Shown here piece by piece: positions 16,051 through 25,866 of a stretch of 64,000 nt of DNA; the first letter of the stretch is position 1, and each line of letters opens with the position of its first letter. A model generated the notes under the pieces. That model ran no database searches, had not been told where the DNA came from, and worked only from the letters and a program-made list of their open reading frames with translations. Position numbers and translations under genes: made by a program. Origin of the DNA: Dyella_B sp035503745 (GTDB lineage: Bacteria > Pseudomonadota > Gammaproteobacteria > Xanthomonadales > Rhodanobacteraceae); assembly GCF_035503745.1 (NCBI RefSeq), contig NZ_DATJTC010000035.1:1-64000 (forward strand). The letters are read 5' to 3'.

Positions 16051-18045
16051 TCAGCCGATGACGCGCTTGACCGTATCGACCACGTGCGAAACGGTGAAGC
16101 CGAAGTATTCGAACAAGGCCGGCGCCGGCGCGGATGCGCCGTAGGTGGTCATGCCGACCACGGCGCCGTCCAGGCCCACGTACTTGCCCCAGAAATCGAC
16201 CGCGGCCGCTTCCACCGCGACGCGCGCGCGGCACCAGCCGGGCAGGATCGCTTCGCGGTATTCCAGCGGCTGCGCATCGAATTCCTCGGTGCACGGCATC
16301 GACACCACGCGCACCGGCACGTTCTGCTGCGCCAGCGTGCGGGCCGCTTCCATCGCCAGCTCCACTTCGGAACCGGTGGCGATCAGGATGGCCTTGAACC
16401 GGGTGTCCGCCGGATCGGAAAGCACGTAGGCACCGCGCGCGATATCGGCCACCTGCTGGGCGCTGCGCTGCTGATGCTTGAGCGTCTGGCGCGAGAAGAT
16501 CAGGCACGACGGGCCGGCTTTGCGCTCGATCGCCACCTTCCAGCACACCGCCGATTCCACCGCATCGCACGGCCGCCACACGCGGTTGTTCGGAATCAGG
16601 CGCAGCGAGCCGAGATGTTCGATCGGCTGATGGGTGGGGCCGTCTTCGCCAAGGCCGATCGAATCATGCGTGTACACGTGCACAACGTGCGCCGGGATCA
16701 GGCAGCCCATGCGCACCGCGTTGCGGGCGTAGTCGGAGAACACCAGGAAGGTGCCGTCGTAGGGCAGCAGGCCGCCGTGCAGGCTGATGCCGTTGGCGAT
16801 GGCGCTCATGCCGAATTCGCGCACGCCATAGTGCACGTAGTTGCCATCGGGACCGGTGATGTTCTTGCTGCCCTTCCACATGGTGAGATTGGAACCGGCA
16901 AGGTCCGCCGAGCCGCCCACCAGTTCGGGCAACAGCGGGCCGAAGGCGTCGAGCGTCATCTGCGAGGCTTTGCGCGAGGCCACGTCCACGCCATCGGCCT
17001 GCAGCTTGTCGATGAACGCCTGCGACTTGCTGGCCCAGTCGGCGGGCAGCTCGCCCGCGGTACGGCGGTGGAATTCGGCGGCCAGTTCCGGATACGCGGC
17101 CTTGTATTGGGCGAACGTCTCGTTCCAGGCCTGCTCGCGTTCGGCGCCGGCTTTCTTCTTGTCCCACGCGGCGTAGATCTCGGCGGGGATCTCGAAGGGC
17201 TGATAGCGCCAGTCCAGCTCGTCGCGCGCGGCGGCCACTTCGGCCTTGCCGAGCGCGGCGCCGTGCGATTCTTCCTTGCCCTGCTTGTGCGGCGCGCCGA
17301 AGCCGATGATGGTCTTGCAGCAGATCAGGGTGGGCTTTTCGCTTTGCGCGAGGGCGTCGGCAAAGGCTTTCTGCACGGCTTGGGCATCGTGCCCATCGAC
17401 GCCGCGGATCACGTTCCAGCCGTAGGCTTCGAAACGCTTGGGCGTGTCGTCGGTGAACCAGCCCTGCACTTCGCCGTCGATGGAGATGTTGTTGTCGTCA
17501 TACACCGCGATCAGCTTACCCAGCTTCCAGGTGCCGGCCAGCGAGGCCGCTTCGTGCGAAACGCCTTCCATCATGCAGCCGTCGCCCATGAACACATAGG
17601 TGTGGTGATCGACGATGGTGTGGCCGGGGCGATTGAAATGCGCGGCCAGCACTTTTTCCGCCAGCGCGAAACCTACCGAGTTGGCGAAGCCCTGGCCCAG
17701 CGGACCGGTGGTGGTTTCCACGCCTGGCGTTTCGCTCGCTTCCGGGTGGCCGGCGGTCTTGGAATGCAGCTGGCGGAAGCGCTTGATCTGCTCGATCGGC
17801 AGGTCGTAGCCGGTCAGGTGCAGCAGCGCGTACTGCAACATGGAGCCATGCCCGTTGGAGAGCACGAAGCGGTCGCGGTCGGGCCACTTCGGGTTGGTGG
17901 GATTGAACTTCAGATGGTCGTTCCACAGCACCTGGGCAATATCGGCCATGCCCATCGGCATACCGGGATGGCCGGAGTTGGCGGCTTCAACAGCATCCAT
18001 GGCTAGGGCGCGGACGGCATTGGCAAGTTCGCGGCGCGTGGTCAT
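16051..18045 (-). CDS. tkt: transketolase
   Basis: Thiamine diphosphate enzyme moving two-carbon units in the non-oxidative pentose phosphate pathway. The 664-aa protein is full length. It has SGHPGMPMGMADIA, SNGHGSMLQYALLH, the TPP motif GDGCMMEGVSHEA, and HDSIGLGEDGPTHQP and GGSADLAGSN in the pyrimidine-binding domain. ATG at 18045 (MTTRRELANA) fits the family; the 18060 start adds five residues. It is divergent from the outer membrane protein gene across 284 bases. Confidence 0.97.
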   Translation of the reverse strand: MTTRRELANAVRALAMDAVEAANSGHPGMPMGMADIAQVLWNDHLKFNPTNPKWPDRDRFVLSNGHGSMLQYALLHLTGYDLPIEQIKRFRQLHSKTAGHPEASETPGVETTTGPLGQGFANSVGFALAEKVLAAHFNRPGHTIVDHHTYVFMGDGCMMEGVSHEAASLAGTWKLGKLIAVYDDNNISIDGEVQGWFTDDTPKRFEAYGWNVIRGVDGHDAQAVQKAFADALAQSEKPTLICCKTIIGFGAPHKQGKEESHGAALGKAEVAAARDELDWRYQPFEIPAEIYAAWDKKKAGAEREQAWNETFAQYKAAYPELAAEFHRRTAGELPADWASKSQAFIDKLQADGVDVASRKASQMTLDAFGPLLPELVGGSADLAGSNLTMWKGSKNITGPDGNYVHYGVREFGMSAIANGISLHGGLLPYDGTFLVFSDYARNAVRMGCLIPAHVVHVYTHDSIGLGEDGPTHQPIEHLGSLRLIPNNRVWRPCDAVESAVCWKVAIERKAGPSCLIFSRQTLKHQQRSAQQVADIARGAYVLSDPADTRFKAILIATGSEVELAMEAARTLAQQNVPVRVVSMPCTEEFDAQPLEYREAILPGWCRARVAVEAAAVDFWGKYVGLDGAVVGMTTYGASAPAPALFEYFGFTVSHVVDTVKRVIG

Positions 18046-18329
18046 CAGGGGTGTCTCCAAAGCGGACAGCGGGGAAAGTCACCTATTGTCGCCGATCGGT
18101 GTCCGACTGTCGCCACGCGGGGTCGATCCTCGCCATCGGTCGCGGGCGTGCGGGCGCCCATGAATTTTCCAAAATACTGTACTGATGGGTATTGAAACCC
18201 CTCCGGTCGTCCTTATCTAGCGAACCAGCACCGTCACGGGACGGATCGCTCGGCCGCGGCTTCACCTCTCCCCAAGGCGCCGCGGGCTGGACACAGATCA
18301 CGATCGAAGGATCAAAAGGAATACCCCTC

Positions 18330-18929
18330 ATGAAAAAGACTCTGTTTGCTATCGCCCTCGCTACCGCCGGCTTTGCGGCCGTCCCCACGGTCTTCGCCCA
18401 GGAAACCTCCACGCAGCAGCTTGCCCAGCAGGGCTGGTACGTTGGCGCCGAAGCCGGCTACGGCGAAGTCAACAAGGGCGCGTACGATTCCAACGGCGAT
18501 GTCGTCGGCGGCATCAAGGGCGGTTATCGCTTCGCCCTCAATCAGACCACCTCGCTGGGCCTGGAAGCGGGCTATGAATACCTGGGCCAACAGGATGCGC
18601 GCGGCGCACGCGGCGATTCCTCGCTGCGCTCCAAGCTGTACGGTCCGACGCTGGGCGCGAACCTGCGCTACAACTTCACGCCCAAGTGGTACGGCGAAGT
18701 GCGCGGCGGTGCCTTCTTCGCCGAAGGCCAGGGCCTGACCAACGGCCCCAACCCCAGCTACCAGCGCTTTGACCGTACCCGTTACTACGCGGGCGTGGGC
18801 GTGGGCTACAACATCAACCAGAAGTGGAGCGTGGGCGTTAACTACAATTACTACGACGGCTCCAACCGCAACCACGGCGCGCAGCTGGATACCAACGCCG
18901 TAACGGTGGCGGCGGAATTCCGCTTCTGA
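18330..18929 (+). CDS. OmpA-like outer membrane beta-barrel protein
   Basis: A 199-aa secreted protein with a signal peptide cleaved near VFAQE and alternating strands rich in aromatic and glycine residues (GWYVGAEAGYGEV, LGLEAGYEYLG, YYAGVGVGYNINQKW). It ends in the typical C-terminal Phe (VAAEFRF). This is an eight-strand porin-like barrel without an OmpA peptidoglycan domain. AAGGA lies 10 bases before the ATG. The 284-base upstream gap is AT-rich near 18160-18200 and probably holds the promoter. Confidence 0.88.
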   Translation: MKKTLFAIALATAGFAAVPTVFAQETSTQQLAQQGWYVGAEAGYGEVNKGAYDSNGDVVGGIKGGYRFALNQTTSLGLEAGYEYLGQQDARGARGDSSLRSKLYGPTLGANLRYNFTPKWYGEVRGGAFFAEGQGLTNGPNPSYQRFDRTRYYAGVGVGYNINQKWSVGVNYNYYDGSNRNHGAQLDTNAVTVAAEFRF

Positions 18930-18968
18930 GCATCGCAAGTACCCTCTCCCCAACGGTGAGGGACACGC

Positions 18969-19005
18969 AAAAAAAGAGAGCGCCCGAAAGGCGTTCTCTT
19001 TTTTG
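18969..19005. terminator. bidirectional rho-independent terminator
   Basis: AAAAAAAGAGAGCGCC-CGAA-GGCGTTCTCTTTTTT (split here into its two arms) pairs with one G-T pair and has an A-run before and a T-run after. It serves the rightward barrel gene and the leftward aldolase gene. Confidence 0.88.
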
Positions 19006-19040
19006 TACCGCAGGCTTGTGCGCCGATCAAAAACGATCGA

Positions 19041-20045
19041 TCAGCCCTTCCACTGGCCCAGCGCGGCCAGGCCGTTGTCCTTCGCGCGCAGCGCGACGGT
19101 CTTCTGCGCTTCGGTGTAGTTGGCCTTCATGTCCTTGGACCACAGCTTCAATGCCGCCTGCTGCATGGCGCGACCGTAGGAGAAGGACAGCGGCCACGGA
19201 TGCGGGCCCATGCGGTTCATCGCATTGAGGTGCGCGGTGGACTGTTCGTCGGTCTGACCGCCGGAGAGGAACACGATGCCCGGCAGCGTGGCCGGCACGG
19301 TGGTCTTGAGCACGCGCACGGTGGCCTCGGCCACCTCTTCGACGCTGGCCTGGTCGTCCGCATCCTTGCCCGGAATCACCATGCTGACCTTAAGGATGGT
19401 GCCTTCCAGCAGCACGTTCTGCTCATACAGCGCGTTGAACAGGCTACGCAGCACGGCTTCGTGCACTTCGTAGCTGACTTCGATGCTGTGGTCGCCGTCC
19501 ATGATCACTTCCGGCTCGACCATCGGCACCAGCCCGGCTTCCTGGCACAGTGCGGCGTAGCGGGCCAGCGCGTGGCAGTTGGCTTCGATGGCGGTGGAGC
19601 TGGGGTTGTCTTCGCTGATGTTGATCACCGCGCGCCACTTGGCGAACTGCGCGCCGAGCTTGACGTATTCGGCCAGGCGCTCGCGCAGGCCGTCGAGGCC
19701 TTCGGTGACCACATCGCCCGGGAAGCCGGCCAGCGGCACCGGGCCTTTGTCGACCTTGATGCCGGGGATGATGCCGTTCTTCTTCATCACCTGGGTGAAC
19801 GGCACGCCGTCCTTGGTGGACTGGCGGATCGTCTCGTCATAGAGGATCGCGCCGGAAATGTGCTCGCTGAGGTTGGGCGCGGTGAGCAGCAGCTCGCGGT
19901 AGGCGCGGCGATTCTCTTCGTTGTTTTCGATGCCGACCGCCTCGAAGCGCTTCTTGATGGTAGCGGTCGACTCATCGATGGCGATGATGCCCTTGCCGGG
20001 TGCGACCATCGCCAGGGCGATGCTCTCGAGATCTTCAATGCTCAT
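19041..20045 (-). CDS. fba: class I fructose-bisphosphate aldolase
   Basis: Splits fructose 1,6-bisphosphate into triose phosphates. The 334-aa protein is of the eukaryote-like class I type. It has GKGIIAIDESTATIKKRF, the Schiff-base lysine in EGTILKVSMV, FLSGGQTDEQS and SFSYGRAMQ. Class I enzymes need no metal. The upstream frame extension (13 codons) is ignored; ATG 20045 gives MSIEDLESIA. It lies downstream of pyk and the TonB-C-like gene on the same strand. Confidence 0.95.
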   Translation of the reverse strand: MSIEDLESIALAMVAPGKGIIAIDESTATIKKRFEAVGIENNEENRRAYRELLLTAPNLSEHISGAILYDETIRQSTKDGVPFTQVMKKNGIIPGIKVDKGPVPLAGFPGDVVTEGLDGLRERLAEYVKLGAQFAKWRAVINISEDNPSSTAIEANCHALARYAALCQEAGLVPMVEPEVIMDGDHSIEVSYEVHEAVLRSLFNALYEQNVLLEGTILKVSMVIPGKDADDQASVEEVAEATVRVLKTTVPATLPGIVFLSGGQTDEQSTAHLNAMNRMGPHPWPLSFSYGRAMQQAALKLWSKDMKANYTEAQKTVALRAKDNGLAALGQWKG

Positions 20046-20195
20046 AGGACGACTCCGTAACGCTTGGGCGGCATGAGGCCGCAAGACGGGAACCCACCCG
20101 AGGGGGCGGCTAGGCTTGGAAAAGGCGCGATTATAGACCCAACCGGCCGGAGGCGCCCGGCCGGGGGTGTGCGGGGCCTGCGAACGGCGCCGTGG

Positions 20196-20648
20196 TCAGG
20201 CCGCGCCGTAGCCCGGGAGCTTGCACTGGGCCGTCAAGGCGTCCCGCTTGGCCTGGTCGTTCGGAGCGTTGAACGGAACGATGTAATACGTGGCGACCGG
20301 CTTGTGCTCGTTGTTGCTCAGCGAGGGACCGTACTCGAACTGCGAGACCGCGCTGATGGCGGCCTTGCCCAGGTCGCTGGGCGGCGCGATCTTGGCGACC
20401 TGAAGATCCATCGGCTTGCCGTCCGAGCCAATGAGGAAGGTCACCGCAACGCAACCGGGCTTGTAGATATTGACGCCACTGTTGGGCAGGTCCACGGACA
20501 CGCCCTGATCGCGATGGTTGATCAGGATCCAGTCGTGGTAGAGCTGGTCCGGCGCGATCTTGCGCGCCTCCTGGGCAACGGCGGGCATGCCGGCGGCCAG
20601 GACAGCGGCGGCCACCAGGGATTGGCCCAAAAGAGTCAAAGCGCGCAT
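20196..20648 (-). CDS. secreted TonB C-terminal-like protein
   Basis: A 150-aa protein with a signal peptide (MRALTLLGQSLVAAAVLA...AQE). Its mature part looks like a TonB C-terminal domain: GCVAVTFLIGSDGKPMDLQV, then KAAISAVSQFEYGP. It has no transmembrane anchor or proline spacer after the signal, so it is not a full TonB. Function is not known. ATG 20648 is chosen because the signal peptide starts there; the frame is open to 20735. Confidence 0.7.
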   Translation of the reverse strand: MRALTLLGQSLVAAAVLAAGMPAVAQEARKIAPDQLYHDWILINHRDQGVSVDLPNSGVNIYKPGCVAVTFLIGSDGKPMDLQVAKIAPPSDLGKAAISAVSQFEYGPSLSNNEHKPVATYYIVPFNAPNDQAKRDALTAQCKLPGYGAA

Positions 20649-20731
20649 GACATACCTCCGATGTGTCGCCAAGAGACGAGAGTAGTCTAACCAACCCGCG
20701 GCGCATGCGCGCCACGGGCCGGCACCCTCGT

Positions 20732-22204
20732 TCACAGATCGCGCAGGCTTTCGACCATGCCGTCCGCGCCCACCGACAGCACCTTCAGCGTATTGGTGCC
20801 GCCGCCGCGGCCGATGTGGTCGCCGTGGGTCAGCACCACGCGATCGCCTTCGGAGAGCTTGCCCAGCGCAAACAGCTGACGCACCGCTTCGCGCGCGGAC
20901 ACCGCCGGATTCAAGGTGTCATGGGTGAACTTCACCGGCTGCACGTCGCGCAGCATCAACATGCGGCGGCGCGCGTCGTCGAACGGCGACAATGCGTAGA
21001 TCGGCACCGCACTGCGATAGCGCGACAGCCATTGCGCGGTAGCACCCGATTCGGTCAGCGCCACGATGGCGCGCGCGCCGATCTGATTGGCCAGCAGCAT
21101 CGCCGCCAGGGCGATGGCCTGGTCGGTACGGTCCAGGCGATGGCCGGCGGTGGCCAGGTCTTCCTTCGGCTCGAACTGGCGTTCGGCACCGAGGCAGATG
21201 CGGCGCAGCGCGGCCACGGCCTTGTCGGGGTGCGCGCCGGCGGCCGACTCCTCCGACAGCATCACCGCGTCGGTGCCGTCGATCACCGCGTTGGCCACGT
21301 CAAGCACTTCGGCGCGCGTGGGGATGGGCGAGCGCACCATCGACTGCAGCATCTGGGTGGCGGTGATCACGGCGCGGTTGCGCTGCACCGCCTCGCGGAT
21401 GATTTTTTTCTGCAGGCCCGGCAGCTCCGCATCGCCGATTTCCACGCCCAGGTCGCCGCGCGCCACCATCACCACGTCGGAGGCGTCGATGATTTCGCCA
21501 AGCACGGGAATGGCATCCGCGCGCTCGATCTTGGCCACCAGCGAAGCCTTGCCGCCGGCTTCGTGCAGCAAGCGGCGCGCCAGATCCATGTCCGCGCCCG
21601 AGCGCACGAAAGAGACGGCCAGGAAATCCGCGCCGATCTCGGCGGCAAGCTTGATGTCGGCCTTGTCCTTTTCCGACAGCGCCGACACGGACAAGCCGCC
21701 GCCCTGCCGATTCAAACCTTTGCGATCGGAAAGACGTCCGCCGATCAGCACCTTGCAGCGGATCTCGGTGCCGGCGACGTCGATCACGGTCAACGCCACC
21801 AGGCCGTCGTCGAGCAACAGCACGTCGCCCGCGTTCACGTCCCTGGGCAGGCCCAGGTAGCTCACGCCCACGCGGGTCTCGTCGCCGGGCGGTGCATCGT
21901 CGCGGCAATCGAGCACGAACGGCTCGCCTTCGCGCAACTCCACCGGGCCGTTGGCAAAACGTTCGACGCGGATCTTCGGACCCTGCAGGTCGGCGAGGAT
22001 GCCTACTTCAATGCCCAGCTTCTCCGCCGCCTTGCGCACCGCCGTCGCGCGGGCGCGATGGTCGTCGGATTTGCCGTGGGAAAGGTTGAGGCGAACGACA
22101 TTCACGCCTTCGCCGATGATTCGTTCGAGCATGCCCGGCGCGTCGGTGGCGGGGCCCAGGGTGGCAACAATTTTGGTACGGCGGGAGTGAGTGTCGGTAG
22201 TCAT
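20732..22204 (-). CDS. pyk: pyruvate kinase
   Basis: Last step of glycolysis. The 490-aa protein has RRTKIVATLGPAT, VVRLNLSHG, ILADLQGPKIR, the catalytic lysine in LVAKIERADA, MVARGDLGVEIG and ITATQMLQSM. A C-terminal allosteric domain is present (about 355-490). It ends in SVGADGMVESLRDL. The gene is divergent from the S9 peptidase gene. Confidence 0.96.
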   Translation of the reverse strand: MTTDTHSRRTKIVATLGPATDAPGMLERIIGEGVNVVRLNLSHGKSDDHRARATAVRKAAEKLGIEVGILADLQGPKIRVERFANGPVELREGEPFVLDCRDDAPPGDETRVGVSYLGLPRDVNAGDVLLLDDGLVALTVIDVAGTEIRCKVLIGGRLSDRKGLNRQGGGLSVSALSEKDKADIKLAAEIGADFLAVSFVRSGADMDLARRLLHEAGGKASLVAKIERADAIPVLGEIIDASDVVMVARGDLGVEIGDAELPGLQKKIIREAVQRNRAVITATQMLQSMVRSPIPTRAEVLDVANAVIDGTDAVMLSEESAAGAHPDKAVAALRRICLGAERQFEPKEDLATAGHRLDRTDQAIALAAMLLANQIGARAIVALTESGATAQWLSRYRSAVPIYALSPFDDARRRMLMLRDVQPVKFTHDTLNPAVSAREAVRQLFALGKLSEGDRVVLTHGDHIGRGGGTNTLKVLSVGADGMVESLRDL

Positions 22205-22321
22205 CGCTTGAGTTTTCGCAGTCCTTCACGGAGCCTAGCAGAACTGCGCGCGGCGTCGAAGGCTTTATTCAACCGACGCGTGCGTATCGTCGCAGCGCCG
22301 CAAATCCTCCGGGGGATTTGG

Positions 22322-24340
22322 ATGGATAAACGTAAATGGGGATTTTTGTCTGTGCTGCTGTGCCTTGTGTGCGCGAGCTACGCATGGGCCGATGACGGCG
22401 CGACGACCGCGCCATCGCCCCACCAGCTTCCGCCGATCGGCAACTTCATACGACAGCCCGACTTCTCCCAGGTGAGCATGTCGCCCGACGGCACCTACAT
22501 CGGCACACTGGTACCCGAGCCTGGCAATCCGTACGGCAACCTGCTGGCCATCCTCGATGCCAGGACCGGCAAGGCGGTACATCTGCTGCGCTCGGGCGCG
22601 CATGCGCTGATCCACGACTATTTCTGGGTCGGCGACAAGCGCATCGTCGCCACCATCGCCCGGCAACAAGGCGGCGTTGATACGCCCATACCCACCGGCG
22701 AACTGTTCGCCATCGACGTCGATGGCGGCGGCCAGATCGATCTGTTCGGCTATCGCGCGAGCCCAACGCAGCCGGGCGCCGGAGCCGGCAAGGTCCAACC
22801 GCGCGACGCCTATGCCCAACCCATGCTCTGGCGTCCTGTCGGCGACAACCAGATCCTGGTCGAGGTCAACGCCTTCACCACCGATCCCGCGGGCAGCCTC
22901 ACCTCGGCGCGGATGATCGACGTGCGCAACGGACGCAGCGTGGACCTGGGCAGTGCGCCGGCGCGCAACGCGCATCTGCTTGCCGATCACGCCGGACACG
23001 TGCGCGTGGCGTATGCCAACAACGATCTCTCCGGCATCGACGTGTGGTGGCGCCCGTCGGCCGGCGCGCCGTGGAAGGTGCTCAACGACCCCGCAACATC
23101 CGGCGTGGAGATGGCACCGATCGGCTTCAACCGCGACGACAGCAAGCTGTATGTGCGTGTCACGCATGGCGATTCGCCCGATGCCATCGAAGCGATGACG
23201 CTGGCGACCGGCGCGCTCACCTCTCTTTATCAAGGTCGCTTCGCCGATCCGGGTCCGTTGCTGGAGTCAGCCGACGGACTGGACTACTACGCCGTGATCA
23301 CCCAGGAAGGCAGGCGCTCGCTGTTCTATCTCGATGAAAATAGTCAGGAAGCTCGACTCAACAAGGCGCTGGCTGCGAAGTTTCCCGGGCAACTGGTCTA
23401 CTTTTCCTCCTTCACGCGCGACGGAAAGCGCGCCATCGTCAGCGTGAGCAGCGATCGCGATCCCGGCGACTACTACATCTTCGATCTGGACACCCACAAG
23501 GCAAGTCATCTGTTCAGCGCCATGCCGTGGATCGACCCCGCGCACATGCAGCCGATGCAACCGATCGAACTTAAGGCACGCGACGGACTACTGCTGCATG
23601 GCTTCCTGACCCTGCCGGCAGGCGCCAGGCCTTATCCATTGATCGTGCTGCCGCACGGCGGCCCGCACGGCATTGCCGACCTCTGGCAGTTCGATCCAGA
23701 AGTCCAGTTGCTCGCCTCGCGCGGCTACGCCGTGCTGCAGATCAACTACCGCGGTTCGGGCGGTTACGGCAGCTACTTCCAAAACCGCGGCTATCGGCAA
23801 TGGGGCCTGAGCATGCAGGACGATCTCACCGACGCCACGCGCTGGGCGATCGACCAGGGCTACGCCGACGCCAGGCGCATCTGCATCTACGGCGAGAGCT
23901 ATGGCGGCTACGCCGCGCTGGAGGGCGCGGTGCGCGAACCGGATCTTTATAAATGCGCCATCGGCTACGCAGGCGTTTACGACTTGCGGCTGCAACTGGA
24001 CCTGGGCGACACACGCCAAACCAGGATGGGCGAGGCCTACCTGCAGCTCGCGCTGGGTGACGATCGCAACGATCTGCTGCGCCGCTCGCCGCTAAGCGGT
24101 GCCGGCCGCATCAAGGCCGACATTCTGCTGATCCACGGCGGCGACGATCCGCGTGCGCCGTTCAAGAACTTCCAGGCATTCACCCAGGCGCTGGACCAAC
24201 ACGGCAAGCATTACCAAACGCTGGTCGAGCCGCACGAAGGCCATGGTTTCTTCCTGCCGGAGCATCAGCAGGAAGCGTATCAGGCGATCATCGGCTTCCT
24301 GGATCGCAACATCGGCCCCGGCGCGGCCGCTAAGCCGTAA
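22322..24340 (+). CDS. S9 family prolyl oligopeptidase-type peptidase
   Basis: A 672-aa secreted serine peptidase with signal MDKRKWGFLSVLLCLVCASY and cleavage near AWA-DD. The N-terminal half is a beta-propeller with repeated TolB-like motifs (SPDGTYIG, FNRDDSKLYV, FTRDGKRAIV). The C-terminal alpha/beta hydrolase has the triad Ser526 (GESYGGYA), Asp609 (HGGDDPRAP) and His641 (HEGHGF). It cleaves short peptides or acyl-amino acids in the periplasm. The frame is open for 550 codons upstream, opposite pyk, but that part is not coding; the signal peptide marks the start. Confidence 0.93.
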   Translation: MDKRKWGFLSVLLCLVCASYAWADDGATTAPSPHQLPPIGNFIRQPDFSQVSMSPDGTYIGTLVPEPGNPYGNLLAILDARTGKAVHLLRSGAHALIHDYFWVGDKRIVATIARQQGGVDTPIPTGELFAIDVDGGGQIDLFGYRASPTQPGAGAGKVQPRDAYAQPMLWRPVGDNQILVEVNAFTTDPAGSLTSARMIDVRNGRSVDLGSAPARNAHLLADHAGHVRVAYANNDLSGIDVWWRPSAGAPWKVLNDPATSGVEMAPIGFNRDDSKLYVRVTHGDSPDAIEAMTLATGALTSLYQGRFADPGPLLESADGLDYYAVITQEGRRSLFYLDENSQEARLNKALAAKFPGQLVYFSSFTRDGKRAIVSVSSDRDPGDYYIFDLDTHKASHLFSAMPWIDPAHMQPMQPIELKARDGLLLHGFLTLPAGARPYPLIVLPHGGPHGIADLWQFDPEVQLLASRGYAVLQINYRGSGGYGSYFQNRGYRQWGLSMQDDLTDATRWAIDQGYADARRICIYGESYGGYAALEGAVREPDLYKCAIGYAGVYDLRLQLDLGDTRQTRMGEAYLQLALGDDRNDLLRRSPLSGAGRIKADILLIHGGDDPRAPFKNFQAFTQALDQHGKHYQTLVEPHEGHGFFLPEHQQEAYQAIIGFLDRNIGPGAAAKP

Positions 24341-24360
24341 GCGATACCGCGGCCGCGCGA

Positions 24361-25173
24361 TCAGCCGTTCTGCAACGCGATGTTCAACACTTCGGCCAGG
24401 CGCCTGCCCGCTTCGCGCAGGCGACTGTCGGCCACCGGCAACTCCGCATCGATGTAGGCCTGATCGATCTTGTGATTGGCCGGATAAATATCGTGCGTGA
24501 TCTGGCACGATTCCTCCGCCCATTGCACCACCGGACGATCCAGCGGCGCGATCGGCGGCGGCAGCGGCGCGGGGCCTTCGGCGTCCAGGCGATCGGCATA
24601 GGCTTTCCAGCCCAGACCGCGCGTGCTGAGCAGGCCCGAGTCCCATACGCGATGCAGGTTCATGCCCTGCCCCTGGAATTGCACTTGATACGCGTTGCCG
24701 CCCGCGTCATCGCGATAGCCGGCATGCAAGGGCTGATGAATGTCGCCGATGAAATGCACCACGAACTTAAGCGCCTGCAACCGCGCCGCATCCGTCTGCG
24801 TGCGGTCGCTCAGGATGGCGACATAGTGCGGAATGGCTTCGACCACGCACTTGCCGTCCTTGCAATCGCGCGGCGCCACGTACACACAATTGGGATTGTG
24901 GAAATCGGCGTAGTGCAGCGGGCGCGTTTCCTTCCACAACGCCTGCTGGTTCGGATCGTTGCGGATCTCGTCGGGCCAACTGGCGATGTCGGCCAGCGAT
25001 TGGGTGTGATCGAGCGCCAGCAGATGCAGCACCTCCGCCTTCGCCGCGGGACTTAAGTGCCGCTGGGCCAGCTCGGCGACCACGCTGTGGCCCAGCGGCC
25101 CCCAGGCCTCGGCAGCAGGCGCGAGGGCAAGCGTGACGAACAAGGCGGCAGCAAGGCGGCGCAGGCGGGGCAT
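24361..25173 (-). CDS. S1/P1 nuclease family protein
   Basis: A 270-aa secreted zinc-dependent nuclease. The signal peptide ends AAEA, leaving an N-terminal Trp (WGPLGHSVVAELA). In P1 nuclease this Trp and the following His bind zinc. Further ligands are in SWPDEIR, LHYADFHN and HFIGDIHQPLHAGYRDDAGGN. It degrades single-stranded nucleic acid in the periplasm or outside. ATG 25173 is chosen from the signal peptide; ATG 25182 is nine bases upstream. Confidence 0.9.
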   Translation of the reverse strand: MPRLRRLAAALFVTLALAPAAEAWGPLGHSVVAELAQRHLSPAAKAEVLHLLALDHTQSLADIASWPDEIRNDPNQQALWKETRPLHYADFHNPNCVYVAPRDCKDGKCVVEAIPHYVAILSDRTQTDAARLQALKFVVHFIGDIHQPLHAGYRDDAGGNAYQVQFQGQGMNLHRVWDSGLLSTRGLGWKAYADRLDAEGPAPLPPPIAPLDRPVVQWAEESCQITHDIYPANHKIDQAYIDAELPVADSRLREAGRRLAEVLNIALQNG

Positions 25174-25225
25174 GGCAGGCATCCGGAATGGCAAGTGGCG
25201 CATCTTGCCACAGCCACCATGACAT

Positions 25226-25690
25226 TCATGCATGGCTGGTGTGCACCACGTTGCCGCTGGCATCGCGCACGCTGACGTCCACCGCAATACCTTGCCGCAC
25301 GCTCTCGGTGACGATGCAAAAATCTTCGAATTGGGCCAGCGCGCGCTCGCCGTGCTCGAAGGCCGTCACCGCATCGGCGAGCTGCAACTCCACCGCGATG
25401 TGCACGATGCGCCAGCGGCCATGTTCGTTGCGCGCCGTGCTGGCCCGCACCCGGGCGGTGAGCTTGCCGGGCTCGTTCTTGAACTTGCGCAGGGCGAACA
25501 ACAGGCTGGCGAGCAGGCAGTTGGCCACCCCGGCGATCAGCAGGCGCGAGGGATTGGGCCCGGTCTCCCCGCCCAGCGGCCGGGTCTCGTCGGTCGCCAT
25601 GTCCGGTATGGCGGTGCCGTCGAAGCGCACGCGAAATTCGTAGTCGTGGGTCTGCTCCAGGCTCAGTTCGATGACTTGCTCTTCGCTCAT
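25226..25690 (-). CDS. OsmC family protein
   Basis: A 154-aa OsmC/Ohr-superfamily protein. GGETGPNPSRLLIAGVANCLLASL near residues 40-63 (the core is NPSRLLIAGVANC) carries the first redox cysteine. The second expected cysteine may be in FCIVTES. Members reduce organic peroxides, but this one is closer to the uncharacterised OsmC group. It is followed on the same strand by the S1/P1 nuclease after 52 bases and is divergent from gap. Confidence 0.82.
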   Translation of the reverse strand: MSEEQVIELSLEQTHDYEFRVRFDGTAIPDMATDETRPLGGETGPNPSRLLIAGVANCLLASLLFALRKFKNEPGKLTARVRASTARNEHGRWRIVHIAVELQLADAVTAFEHGERALAQFEDFCIVTESVRQGIAVDVSVRDASGNVVHTSHA

Positions 25691-25866
25691 GACGAGGTTT
25701 CCTAAGGCTCAAGGACGGGGATCCAGCCGCCCGATCCTGCACCCGGCCGGCCGTTCAGGCCAGCCCCGGATGAGGTATCGACCCGGTTCTGGCTAAAATA
25801 CGTGTTTCGGCGGTCCGTCCGGACCGTCGCTTCGCTGCCCCATCTTGCTTTGGAGGATGCTGTCCC

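Noticed and set aside
20663..22321. 550-codon upstream extension of the S9 peptidase frame
   Set aside because: It is antisense to pyruvate kinase, which has all family motifs. Codons are a third-position GC artefact, and the peptidase signal peptide begins at 22322.
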